Source of the DNA: Parcubacteria group bacterium ADurb.Bin115
GTDB taxonomy: Bacteria > Patescibacteriota > Patescibacteriia > Patescibacteriales > UBA12465
Length of the DNA stretch: 40,064 bases
NCBI GenBank assembly: GCA_002070735.1
Contig: MWDX01000004.1
Coordinates: 1-40,064, forward strand
Direction of reading: 5' to 3'
Every line of letters starts with the position of its first letter. The first letter of the stretch is position 1. The notes under the pieces were generated by a model. It was not told the DNA's origin. It saw only the letters and a program-made list of their open reading frames with translations, and ran no database searches. This document shows positions 16,754 through 23,614 of this stretch, piece by piece. Both the position numbers and the translations under genes were made by a program.

Positions 16754-17920
16754 ATGCTTACTTTAGAGCAACAAATCTTCAAGCAAATAGACAAGTCGGA
16801 AAACATTCTGATTGTCTTTAATGCTGACTGGAACGGCGATGCGGTCGCCTCGGCTCTAGGTTTATTTTTATATTTGAAAAAAATCGGCAAAAAAACGGAG
16901 ATAGCCGCCCATTTGGCGGAGGATGACGCAGCCGCCAACAAGGCCGCTGCCGCTTGGCGCTTTCTGCCTGCTTTTGAAAAAATTCAAAGTTCGCTTAAAA
17001 ATTTACGCAAATTTATTGTGTCTTTAGATATTAGCCAGGCCACTATCAACCAAATAAAATATACGGTCGACGGCCACAAGCTTAACTTCATCATTTCGCC
17101 GGAAAAGGGATGGTTCACCCCCGAAGATATTAGCACTTCTTCCAGCGGCTTTAAATATGACTTAATCTTTGTGTTGGATACTCCCGACTTTGAATCTTTG
17201 GGAGCAATTTATGACAATAATGTAGAATTTTTTTATAAAACAACCGTTATTAATATCGACCACCAAGCGGACAACGAGGAATATGGCCAAATTAATTATC
17301 TCGATCTTAATGTTGTCTCTACGGCAGAAATGGTATATAACCTCATTAAACAACATTCCCAAGAACCGCTTGATGAAGACATTGCCACCTGTCTGCTTGC
17401 AGGGATTATCAGCAAAACCAAAAATTATAAAAGTGCTAATCTGACACCGCGCACCCTGCTAACAAGCTCAAAGCTTATCGGTTTGGGCGCAAGAAGAGAA
17501 GAAATAATTAACCAGCTATATCGTTCTAAACCCTTAGCGGTCTTGAAATCTTGGGGTAAAATTTTAAATAACCTAAAAACGGAAGATAAAGGAAGGATTG
17601 TTTGGTCCTGGCTGGAAGAAAAAGATGAAATCTCCGCCCTTATTAACGGACAATTGGATGTCCAGGAAATATTTGAAGAAATAAGCGCCAGTGTCGCTGA
17701 GGCAAAATTTATTTTTATAGCCGGCGTCCATCCTCAATCAGAAGGCATATTCATATTAATACAGGCCGCCAAAGGCTTCTCGTCTACAGAGGTGCTAAAA
17801 AATTATTCCCCCGCCGGCAATGCCCGCATCGCCAGCGCCATCCTTCCTTTCAGTCGGGAAGAATGGCAAGAAAAATTCATCGCCGCCCTAAAAGACAAAC
17901 TTGATAAAAACAAAATCTAA
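16754..17920 (+). CDS. DHH-family phosphoesterase-like protein with altered metal motifs
   Basis: The fold resembles the NrnA/GdpP-type DHH-DHHA1 proteins that hydrolyse nanoRNA, pAp or cyclic dinucleotides. The usual first motif HxxPDxDAxGS reads NADWNGDAVAS (residues 23-33), replacing His and one Asp with Asn. The DHH motif reads DHQ (169-171, in INIDHQADN). The C-terminal GGGH-type substrate loop reads SPAGNARIASA. The aspartates in VLDTPDFESLG remain. The 388-residue length fits a DHH plus DHHA1 protein. The protein could be inactive, altered in metal use, or a binding protein; family assignment is firmer than activity. It is monocistronic and followed by tRNA-Ile. Confidence 0.82.
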   Translation: MLTLEQQIFKQIDKSENILIVFNADWNGDAVASALGLFLYLKKIGKKTEIAAHLAEDDAAANKAAAAWRFLPAFEKIQSSLKNLRKFIVSLDISQATINQIKYTVDGHKLNFIISPEKGWFTPEDISTSSSGFKYDLIFVLDTPDFESLGAIYDNNVEFFYKTTVINIDHQADNEEYGQINYLDLNVVSTAEMVYNLIKQHSQEPLDEDIATCLLAGIISKTKNYKSANLTPRTLLTSSKLIGLGARREEIINQLYRSKPLAVLKSWGKILNNLKTEDKGRIVWSWLEEKDEISALINGQLDVQEIFEEISASVAEAKFIFIAGVHPQSEGIFILIQAAKGFSSTEVLKNYSPAGNARIASAILPFSREEWQEKFIAALKDKLDKNKI

Positions 17921-17941
17921 TGATATAAAGGAGAAGCATTA

Positions 17942-17978
17942 ATTCGAAATTAAACGATTACCGGATTTAATTGCGAAT
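17942..17978 (+). other. Hairpin between the DHH gene and tRNA-Ile
   Basis: ATTCG (17942-17946) and AATTAAA (17948-17954) pair with TTTAATT (17966-17972) and CGAAT (17974-17978), with one A-G mismatch. No T tract follows, so it is not a standard terminator; it may protect the upstream mRNA end when the tRNA is cut out. Confidence 0.4.
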
Positions 17979-17995
17979 CCTTGAATCATAAATAC

Positions 17996-18072
17996 GCGCC
18001 TATAGCTCAGTCGGTTAGAGCACAGCTCTTATAAAGCTGGGGTCGATGGTTCAAGTCCATCTAGGCGCACCA
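17996..18072 (+). tRNA. tRNA-Ile (anticodon UAU)
   Basis: Acceptor GCGCCTA (17996-18002) pairs with TAGGCGC (18062-18068), then A73 and encoded CCA. TA at positions 8-9 and GCTC D stem are standard. The anticodon stem CAGCT/AGCTG encloses CTTATAA, giving anticodon TAT at 18030-18032 for codon AUA. Most bacteria read AUA with a CAU-anticodon tRNA modified by TilS, so this is unusual. Confidence 0.93.
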
Positions 18073-18088
18073 GCACCCTCCGTTAATA

Positions 18089-18117
18089 TTGCCAAGTTCT
18101 CACCTATACAATATAAT
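18089..18117 (+). promoter_or_regulatory. Promoter of tRNA-Val (and probably hsp20)
   Basis: TTGCCA (18089-18094), 17 nt and a perfect TATAAT (18112-18117). The expected start near 18124 is 4 nt before tRNA-Val. Confidence 0.7.
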
Positions 18118-18127
18118 AAGAAAATAA

Positions 18128-18201
18128 GGGCTCGTAGCTCAGTTGGCTAGAGCGTTACGTTGACATCGTAAAGGTCACCCGTTCGAGTCGGGTCGGGCCC
18201 A
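18128..18201 (+). tRNA. tRNA-Val (anticodon GAC), CCA not encoded
   Basis: Acceptor GGGCTCG (18128-18134) pairs with CGGGCCC (18194-18200), A73 at 18201. The anticodon stem TTACG/CGTAA encloses TTGACAT, anticodon GAC at 18162-18164. The 3' flank reads ACATT, so unlike the other four tRNAs here it needs CCA addition by a nucleotidyltransferase. Confidence 0.94.
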
Positions 18202-18218
18202 CATTATTTTTCTTATAT

Positions 18219-18635
18219 ATGTTAAAATTTTTTTCTGGCAATAAACATCATTTAGTCCAAACTGAGGATACCTCAAGTATTAGCGACTGGATGGAAAAGG
18301 AAGCCGTTTCCGAAGGCCAACTTTCAATCGATGTTTATCAGACTGACAGAAAAATCATCATTCAATCGACTATTGCCGGCGCTAAGCCGGAAGATTTAAA
18401 AGTATCTCTTCATCATGATTTACTGACTATCCACGGAACCAGAAAACAGCCCCAGATGGTAGCCGATGAACAATATCTCTATCGTGAATGCTATTGGGGG
18501 TCATTTTCGCGCTCGATTATTTTGCCAGCCGAAGTCGATCCCCGTAAAGTTGAGGCTAACTTAGAAAATGGCGTCTTAACCGTTTCTCTAACAAAAACTA
18601 AACCGGAAAATATTGCCGTTAATTTTAAAGACTGA
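18219..18635 (+). CDS. Small heat-shock protein, Hsp20/alpha-crystallin family
   Basis: This ATP-independent chaperone holds unfolding proteins. After a short N-terminal arm (about 30 residues) the alpha-crystallin domain begins at GQLSIDVYQTDRKIIIQSTI, includes AGAKPEDLKVSLHHDLLTIHG, and ends with the family signature ANLENGVLTVSLTK (the GVLTV element) and a short tail. Length 138 is typical. No promoter or terminator separates it from tRNA-Val (17-nt gap), so it is probably on the same transcript. The next small gene starts 2 nt after its stop codon. Confidence 0.95.
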   Translation: MLKFFSGNKHHLVQTEDTSSISDWMEKEAVSEGQLSIDVYQTDRKIIIQSTIAGAKPEDLKVSLHHDLLTIHGTRKQPQMVADEQYLYRECYWGSFSRSIILPAEVDPRKVEANLENGVLTVSLTKTKPENIAVNFKD

Positions 18636-18637
18636 TT

Positions 18638-18826
18638 ATGAATTACGAATTGACAGTAGCCGGATTCAGCGATGACCAAGTAATACTTAAAGATGACAAC
18701 AATTCCCTTATCTACTGGCCAAAAAATAAATTGCCTCAGATACCGGAAATCGGGCAAAAAATAAACTTTTCTATCGGCGATAACAGAGCCGAAATTCTCA
18801 ACGAGCTCCTACGCACTGATAATTAG
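18638..18826 (+). CDS. Small hypothetical protein (62 aa) after hsp20
   Basis: I do not recognise this protein. It starts MNYELTVAGFSDDQVILKDD and reads like a small beta-rich domain (alternating hydrophobics, then IYWPKNKLPQIPEIGQKINF, then a short helix AEILNELLRTDN). The arrangement recalls DUF3006-like small proteins but the match is only in style. Support for coding is its position: ATG is 2 nt after the hsp20 stop codon and its stop is 10 nt before the VanW gene, so it is probably translationally coupled to both. Confidence 0.7.
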   Translation: MNYELTVAGFSDDQVILKDDNNSLIYWPKNKLPQIPEIGQKINFSIGDNRAEILNELLRTDN

Positions 18827-18836
18827 TGACGCCAAT

Positions 18837-20675
18837 ATGCCAAAAAAACACTTACCCATCATCGCCATCATCGCCGTATTGGTGGTGTTTTTATTTTTAA
18901 TCGTCTTGACGGCTAATCTCGGAAAATCAGACTCAACTTTAAGCGACAATTTGTATTTCGGCGGTTTAGACATTAGCGGTCTAGATAAGGCGCAGGCGGA
19001 AATAATGATAAAAAAAGAATATCAGACAATGGTTGAGAAGGGCTTAACTCTAAAATATGGAGATTCGTTTCTATCTTTACCGGCGACGTCCGCATCTTTT
19101 GACGCCGATTTGTCCTATCCCCACTTTCATTATACGGACGATAATATCAAAGCCTCTTTGGAAGCTCACACCAAGCCGGGATTACTAGCACGCTGGTGGC
19201 GGCAATTATTTGGACCTAAAAACATATATATCACTCCGACCTTCAAGTTAGATGAAGAAAAAATCAAAAAAACCGTTCAAACCTCATTAACCGACGCCTT
19301 TTATCCGGCGGTGGACGCTGCTTTTGTTTTTACAAAAAACAATATTGAAATTACCCCCGAAAGACCGGGTAAAACCATCGACTGGGAGGCGTTGTTTAAA
19401 GATATTAAAAATAGGCTGGAATTATTTACCACCGACCCTATAGTGGTTAAAACTAAAACGGAGTATCCCGAAATTTATGCGCGCGACTTAATCGGTCTGG
19501 AAAATGAAGCGGATAATCTCAGTCGTAATCCATTAACTCTCGTCTTCAATGATAAATCTTGGCCGGTTACTCGAGAAGAGATAGCTTCCTGGCTATATGT
19601 GCGTAAACAAGACGGTAAATTAAATCTCGCCTTCAGTCCTGAAAGAATCGCTAAGTATCTCAACGACAATATAGCCGATAAAATAAACGTCTCACCACAA
19701 GATCCGCGCTTTGAAATTAAAGACAATAAAGTCTCCAGTTGGCAATTAGGAAAAGACGGCTACGAACTTGACTCTATTGCCAGCGCTTCCGAAATTATCA
19801 ACCAATATTTTGCCTCTTCTGAAAAAAATGAAAAAAATATTTCCTTAATCGTTAAAACATTGCCTCCAGCGATTGCAGAAGACTTTGATATTAAAGAAAT
19901 AATCGGTACCGGCCATTCCAATTTTGCGGGCTCCTCGGCTAACCGTCGTCATAATATAGAAGTAGGGGCGGCGGCAGTCAACGGCATACTTATTAAACCG
20001 GGAGAAGAATTTTCTTTGGTAAAAACTCTAGGAGCAATCAATGCTAGTACCGGCTATCTCCCTGAGCTAGTAATTAAAAACAATAAAACCATACCTGAAT
20101 ACGGCGGCGGCCTCTGCCAAATAGGCACCACTATTTTCCGTTCAGCTCTAGCCTCGGGCCTGCCTATTACCGCCAGACAAAACCACTCCTACCGAGTTTC
20201 CTATTACGAACCAGCCGGTACCGATGCGGCTGTCTACGATCCTTGGCCCGATGTCCGCTTCATTAATGATACTCCGAAGGCTATCCTCATCCAGTCACGG
20301 ATTGAGGGTAATGATATCTATTTTGATTTTTGGGGAACAAAAGACGGCAGAAGCGTCACCACCACCACCCCGGTAATATATAATATTGTTAAACCGCCAG
20401 CTACTAAAATAGTAGAAAGTGACGAATTATCGCCAGGAGAAAAGAAATGCACAGAACAAGCCCATAACGGAGCCGACACCTATTTCGACTACACCGTCAT
20501 CTACCCAGAGGGAGCAACCAGCACCCCGCTGGAAAAAACCAGACGATTTAGCTCCCACTATGTTCCTTGGCAAGAGGTCTGTTTGGTTGGCAAAATTGCC
20601 ACTTCAACGCCTGATACAGAAACAGCCTCTTCTAGCCCGACTGTCGAAACCGGTTCTATAGAAATAAATAATTAA
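18837..20675 (+). CDS. VanW family protein with peptidoglycan-binding-like repeats
   Basis: This is a probable cell-envelope protein. One N-terminal membrane helix (IIAIIAVLVVFLFLIVLTA, residues 9-27) anchors it outside the cell. Two PG_binding_4-type domains follow (LDISGLDKAQAEIMIKKEYQ near residue 46; second near 115-290). The VanW domain begins at FAGSSANRRHNIEVGAAAV, with GEEFSLVKTLG, YGGGLCQIGTTIFRSALASG and YDPWPDVRF. A G5-like or linker region and an acidic Ser/Thr-rich tail end the protein. VanW occurs in vancomycin clusters but its role is unknown in general. The gene ends the hsp20 run and has its own terminator. Confidence 0.92.
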   Translation: MPKKHLPIIAIIAVLVVFLFLIVLTANLGKSDSTLSDNLYFGGLDISGLDKAQAEIMIKKEYQTMVEKGLTLKYGDSFLSLPATSASFDADLSYPHFHYTDDNIKASLEAHTKPGLLARWWRQLFGPKNIYITPTFKLDEEKIKKTVQTSLTDAFYPAVDAAFVFTKNNIEITPERPGKTIDWEALFKDIKNRLELFTTDPIVVKTKTEYPEIYARDLIGLENEADNLSRNPLTLVFNDKSWPVTREEIASWLYVRKQDGKLNLAFSPERIAKYLNDNIADKINVSPQDPRFEIKDNKVSSWQLGKDGYELDSIASASEIINQYFASSEKNEKNISLIVKTLPPAIAEDFDIKEIIGTGHSNFAGSSANRRHNIEVGAAAVNGILIKPGEEFSLVKTLGAINASTGYLPELVIKNNKTIPEYGGGLCQIGTTIFRSALASGLPITARQNHSYRVSYYEPAGTDAAVYDPWPDVRFINDTPKAILIQSRIEGNDIYFDFWGTKDGRSVTTTTPVIYNIVKPPATKIVESDELSPGEKKCTEQAHNGADTYFDYTVIYPEGATSTPLEKTRRFSSHYVPWQEVCLVGKIATSTPDTETASSSPTVETGSIEINN

Positions 20676-20679
20676 TAAC

Positions 20680-20711
20680 AAAAACGCGATTATTCTGATA
20701 ACCGCGTTTTT
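20680..20711 (+). terminator. Terminator after the VanW gene
   Basis: AAAAACGCG (20680-20688) pairs with CGCGTTTTT (20703-20711); inside it TTAT (20690-20693) pairs with ATAA (20698-20701). Confidence 0.85.
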
Positions 20712-20715
20712 ATAT

Positions 20716-20886
20716 AAAAAAGACCGTCTCAAACGGGTAGGCAAGAAAATTTCTTCTAGGAATTACCGAGCCCACCATTGGCGCCTGATAAAAGCGACAA
20801 GGGTAGGCCCAAAAAACCCTAGCAAGAAAGTCCCCATGCTTGTCGTGCCTGACCCGTTTCAAACGGCCTTTTTGTATTTTAAGCAA
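20716..20886 (-). ncRNA. Candidate ~170-nt structured RNA
   Basis: Between two convergent genes lies a minus-strand unit with its own strong promoter and terminator. The ends pair over 11 bp (20863-20873 with 20717-20727), then 8 bp (20852-20859 with 20731-20738) and 5 bp (20846-20850 with 20739-20743). The only non-Watson-Crick pair (20723/20867) is A-C on plus but U-G on minus, favouring the minus strand. Inside, CGACAAG/CUUGUCG (20845-20839/20801-20795) makes a coaxial hairpin with a GGGU/ACCC loop arm, and AAGAA/UUCUU near 20743-20755 makes another. Size and closed-end shape are 6S-like, but I see a multibranch and not one long 6S bubble, and no tmRNA, SRP or RNase P signature. Identity unknown. 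Confidence 0.65.
20717..20738 (-). terminator. Terminator of the structured RNA
   Basis: On the minus strand CCGU-UUGAG-ACGG (20737-20725 region) is followed by UCUUUUUU (A run 20716-20721 on plus). The same 3' segment also pairs with the RNA's 5' end, so folding and termination use the same bases. Confidence 0.6.
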
Positions 20887-20892
20887 CCATTT

Positions 20893-20921
20893 AATATATC
20901 ACTTAAAAAACACTTTGTCAA
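20893..20921 (-). promoter_or_regulatory. Promoter of the structured RNA
   Basis: On the minus strand a perfect TTGACA (20921-20916), 17 nt and TATATT (20898-20893) form one of the strongest promoters in the window. Expected start is near 20886. It lies downstream of the stop codon of the hydrolase gene, so it does not serve a protein gene. Confidence 0.75.
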
Positions 20922-20955
20922 TAGTGTGTTATTAACAGCGAAACAAAGACTGTTG

Positions 20956-21783
20956 CTACCAGGGCTTAGCGGTATATAATTGGCTATTTTTAGAATAAAA
21001 TAATACATCACCATCCTCATCGGTTCGCCATATTTGAATACCATCTGCCCGCACCCTGTGAATAAGTTCAGCGGCAGGATGACCGTAATTATTAACCCCA
21101 ACAGAAATAATGAACGCTTTAGGATTAACTGCTTTAATAAAATCGTCGCTATTAGCATTAGCGGATCCGTGGTGAGAGGCTTTTAGTATATGCGCCCCCA
21201 AATAATCATTTTCTGCCAATAATGCCTGTTCTCTACGGCCGCTAGCATCTCCGGTCGCAGTCAAACTTAAACCGGCGCAATTAAAATTAATAGCAAGAGA
21301 CAGATCATTGTCATCGGTGCTATCTAAAAATTCTTTACCAGGAGGAAATAAACAAAGACGACAGGCAATTTCTAATTCAAAACAAAAATTTTCCATAGGA
21401 TAACTGATAATAGTCCCGGACTCAGACAAAGAAGATGATAAAGCGGATCCGGCATAACCAGCCAAACGGGCGGGCAGAAAAGCGCGCTTAACTTGATAGC
21501 GTTCCACTAACTCCGGTAAAGCGGCTAAATGATCATCATGACCATGGCTTAAAATTAATAAATCAATAACTGGTTGATGTCCGGAAAAATACCGACCCAA
21601 AGCGTAAAGGGTAGACCAATCAGGTCCACCATCTATAAGAATATTCAATCCTCCCGGCGTATGCAAAAGAAAGGAATCACCTTGACCGACATTAAAAAAT
21701 ACCACCTCCGCTCTATGAGGCCGAAAATTGGAAAAAGAAAAAATTACCGACACAACAAAAATTATAAAAATAAAAAGGCGCAT
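20956..21783 (-). CDS. Secreted MBL-fold hydrolase, ComEC C-terminal type
   Basis: The protein has an N-terminal signal or anchor (FIFIIFVVSVIFSFSNF) then the metallo-beta-lactamase core: VVFFNVGQGDSFLLHTP, ILIDGGP, and the metal motif LILSHGHDDHLAALPEL (HxHxDH). Later ligands are in LTATGDASGRREQALL and LKASHHGSANANSDDF, and the end ISVGVNNYGHPAAELIHRVR is characteristic of the ComEC/Rec2 nuclease-like domain. In full ComEC this domain is fused to the DNA channel; here it stands alone at 275 residues, so it may act outside the cell on nucleic acid or another phosphodiester. The substrate is unknown. Confidence 0.9.
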   Translation of the reverse strand: MRLFIFIIFVVSVIFSFSNFRPHRAEVVFFNVGQGDSFLLHTPGGLNILIDGGPDWSTLYALGRYFSGHQPVIDLLILSHGHDDHLAALPELVERYQVKRAFLPARLAGYAGSALSSSLSESGTIISYPMENFCFELEIACRLCLFPPGKEFLDSTDDNDLSLAINFNCAGLSLTATGDASGRREQALLAENDYLGAHILKASHHGSANANSDDFIKAVNPKAFIISVGVNNYGHPAAELIHRVRADGIQIWRTDEDGDVLFYSKNSQLYTAKPW

Positions 21784-21841
21784 GAATTGATTCTAACAAA
21801 AACCTGATAAGCAGGCGATAAAAAATTAATCAACAACATAC

Positions 21842-21862
21842 AAAAACCGCCCTGACGGGCGG
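21842..21862 (-). terminator. Terminator of the Lys/Ala-rich peptide gene
   Basis: On the minus strand CCGCCC-GTCA-GGGCGG (21862-21847) is followed by TTTTTG. It is a strong GC-rich intrinsic terminator about 38 bp past the stop codon. Confidence 0.9.
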
Positions 21863-21900
21863 CCTTTGTATAATTTTCAAAAATTAATAAAATCAGAGTT

Positions 21901-21996
21901 TTATTTCTTCTTTGCAACTTTCTTCACAGCCTTCTTAGGGGCCTTCTTTGCAACTTTCTTCACAGCCTTCTTCACAACTTTCTTTTTAGTAGCCAT
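21901..21996 (-). CDS. 31-residue Lys/Ala/Val repeat peptide, histone H1-like
   Basis: Reading from ATG 21996, the peptide starts MATKKKVVKKAVKKVAKKAP and finishes with a second KKAVKKVAKK unit plus Lys, then TAA. About half the residues are lysine; there are no acidic residues. A 12-residue unit is repeated, reflected in a perfect 30-bp direct repeat at DNA level (21907-21936 and 21943-21972). The composition resembles histone H1-like tails and bacterial nucleoid or RNA-binding peptides; DNA or RNA binding is inference. The ribosome binding site (AAGGAGGTGAT, 5 nt before ATG) matches the 16S 3' end over 11 bases, far better than any other gene here. It has its own promoter and terminator, so high expression is likely. 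Confidence 0.8.
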   Translation of the reverse strand: MATKKKVVKKAVKKVAKKAPKKAVKKVAKKK

Positions 21997-22000
21997 AGTT

Positions 22001-22012
22001 ATCACCTCCTTC
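22001..22012 (-). promoter_or_regulatory. Near-perfect Shine-Dalgarno sequence and adjacent palindrome
   Basis: AAGGAGGTGAT on the minus strand is complementary to the anti-Shine-Dalgarno end of the 16S in this window. Directly upstream TGGGAAATTTCCCA (22014-22027) is a perfect 14-bp palindrome that could be an operator or an RNA hairpin next to the ribosome binding site. Confidence 0.8.
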
Positions 22013-22090
22013 CTGGGAAATTTCCCATTTATATTTTTCTAAATAAATTTAAAAAATTTTTTTTAGAAATATTTTTTACTAGTTGTTTAT

Positions 22091-22119
22091 ATTATACCGC
22101 GCGCGCCAATTTATAGCAA
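22091..22119 (-). promoter_or_regulatory. Promoter of the Lys/Ala-rich peptide gene
   Basis: On the minus strand TTGCTA (22119-22114), 17 nt and a perfect TATAAT (22096-22091). The spacer contains an alternating GCGCGCGC tract. The predicted start near 22084 leaves a leader of about 88 nt with an inverted repeat (TTTCTAAA/TTTAGAAA). Confidence 0.75.
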
Positions 22120-22184
22120 TAGTTTTGACTCAAAAAAGAACCGCCACTCTTTTTTAAAAATTTAATCATCCCTAATATTATCTT

Positions 22185-23573
22185 TTAAAATTTATCTTGA
22201 AAATATTTTTTTATATTTTCAACTTTTATTTTTGTTTGCTGCATGCTATCGCGCTCGCGTACGGTCACCTCTCCTTTTTCTAAAGTATCAAAGTCAACTG
22301 TAACGCAATAAGGAGTGCCTATTTCATCCTGACGACGATAACGCTTACCAATATTACCATTATCATCAAACTCGCAACGCCAATTTAATTTCAAAAAATC
22401 AAAAATTTCCCGCGCTCTAACCACTAATTCCGGCTTATTCTTAAGGAGGGGAAAGATAGCAATCTTAATTGGCGCTAATTTAGAAGGTAGGGCTAAAACC
22501 GTCCTCAACTCCTCACCGACCCGCTCTTCTCGATAGCTTTCTGTTAAAATAGCTAAGAAAGTCCGACCGACTCCCGCCGAAGTTTCGATAATATGCGGTA
22601 TATATTTTTCATTACTAATGGGATCAAGGTAGTCCAAATCTATTCCCGAAGATTGGCTGTGGACCGATAAATCATAATCGCCTCGAGCGTGTACTCCTTC
22701 CAGCTCTTTAAAGCCAAACGGAAATTTATATTCAATATCATAAGCCTCCTGGGCATAAAAAACTAAATTTTCATGTTTATGCCACTGCAAATTTTTTTCC
22801 TTAATCCCTAAATCCAAATAAAATTGCCAGCGTGTTTGCCGCCACTGCTCAAAATATTTCATATCATCACCCGGTTTTACAAAATACTGCATTTCCATCT
22901 GCTCAAATTCACGAGTACGAAAAATAAATTGCCGAGTGGTAATTTCATTGCGGAAGGCCTTACCAATCTGAGCAATACCAAAAGGAATTTTAACGCGCGT
23001 CGAATTTAAAACATTTTTATAATTAACATAAATACCCTGACAAGTTTCGCCCCGCAAATAAATCGGCTCTTTACTCCAATCACCGGTAAAATTACCAAGA
23101 TTGGATTGAACTAATAAGTTAAAATTCTTGCCGGGAGTAAAATCACTTGAACCACAGTTTGGACATTTGATTTTACTTTTATTGTTCTCAAAAATATTAT
23201 TGATTTCTTCTTCGGACATCTTTTCGTCAGCCAAAATACCAGCCTCCTCAAGCAAGGTATCGAGACGAAGACGGCTATGACATTGACGACATTCCGTTAA
23301 GGGATCGGAAAAACCCTTTACGTGCCCGGATGCTTGCCACACTTTTGGGCTCATAAATATGGCTGCATCCAGACCAACGATGTCATCGCGAAGTTGCGTC
23401 ATGGCTCGCCACCATTCTTTTTTAATATTATTGGCAAGTTCAACGCCGTAAGGACCAAAATCATAAACCGCCGTAAAACCGTCATAAATTTCTGAAGAAG
23501 GAAAAACAAAACCACGGCGTTTACAAAGAGCAACTATCGAATCTAAAGAATTGTCTGCGTCTTTTTTACTCAT
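22185..23573 (-). CDS. glyS: Glycyl-tRNA synthetase (alpha2 type)
   Basis: This class II enzyme is the single-chain homodimeric type found in archaea, eukaryotes and some bacteria, not the alpha2-beta2 GlyQS of E. coli. The start SLDSIVALCKRRGFVFPSSE and GFTAVYDFGPYGVELANNIK form motif 1. Two CxxC pairs (CRQCHSRL; CPNCGSSDF) suggest a zinc insertion. Motif 2 is IGKAFRNEITTRQFIFRTRE, and motif 3 is PHIIETSAGVGRTFLAILT. The anticodon domain follows (LAPIKIAIFPLLKN). Length 462 is normal. It is followed on the same strand by nothing for 190 bp; argS lies 41 bp upstream. Confidence 0.97.
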   Translation of the reverse strand: MSKKDADNSLDSIVALCKRRGFVFPSSEIYDGFTAVYDFGPYGVELANNIKKEWWRAMTQLRDDIVGLDAAIFMSPKVWQASGHVKGFSDPLTECRQCHSRLRLDTLLEEAGILADEKMSEEEINNIFENNKSKIKCPNCGSSDFTPGKNFNLLVQSNLGNFTGDWSKEPIYLRGETCQGIYVNYKNVLNSTRVKIPFGIAQIGKAFRNEITTRQFIFRTREFEQMEMQYFVKPGDDMKYFEQWRQTRWQFYLDLGIKEKNLQWHKHENLVFYAQEAYDIEYKFPFGFKELEGVHARGDYDLSVHSQSSGIDLDYLDPISNEKYIPHIIETSAGVGRTFLAILTESYREERVGEELRTVLALPSKLAPIKIAIFPLLKNKPELVVRAREIFDFLKLNWRCEFDDNGNIGKRYRRQDEIGTPYCVTVDFDTLEKGEVTVRERDSMQQTKIKVENIKKYFQDKF

Positions 23574-23614
23574 ATATCTAAAAATTTTTATAATTAAAAA
23601 TATTTTACTAACTC

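Noticed and set aside
17929-17977. Ten-codon ORF starting with ATT after an AAAGGAG
   Set aside because: Too short, rare start codon, and it overlaps a hairpin before tRNA-Ile.
20419-20661. 80-residue alternative-frame ORF inside the VanW gene
   Set aside because: It overlaps the real frame completely and reads as low-complexity Pro/Thr/Gln.
20716-20886. Reading the structured RNA as tmRNA or RNase P RNA
   Set aside because: No tRNA-like TTCGA/CCA end and no RNase P core; a short AAGAAAGTCC match on the plus strand is on the wrong strand and isolated.
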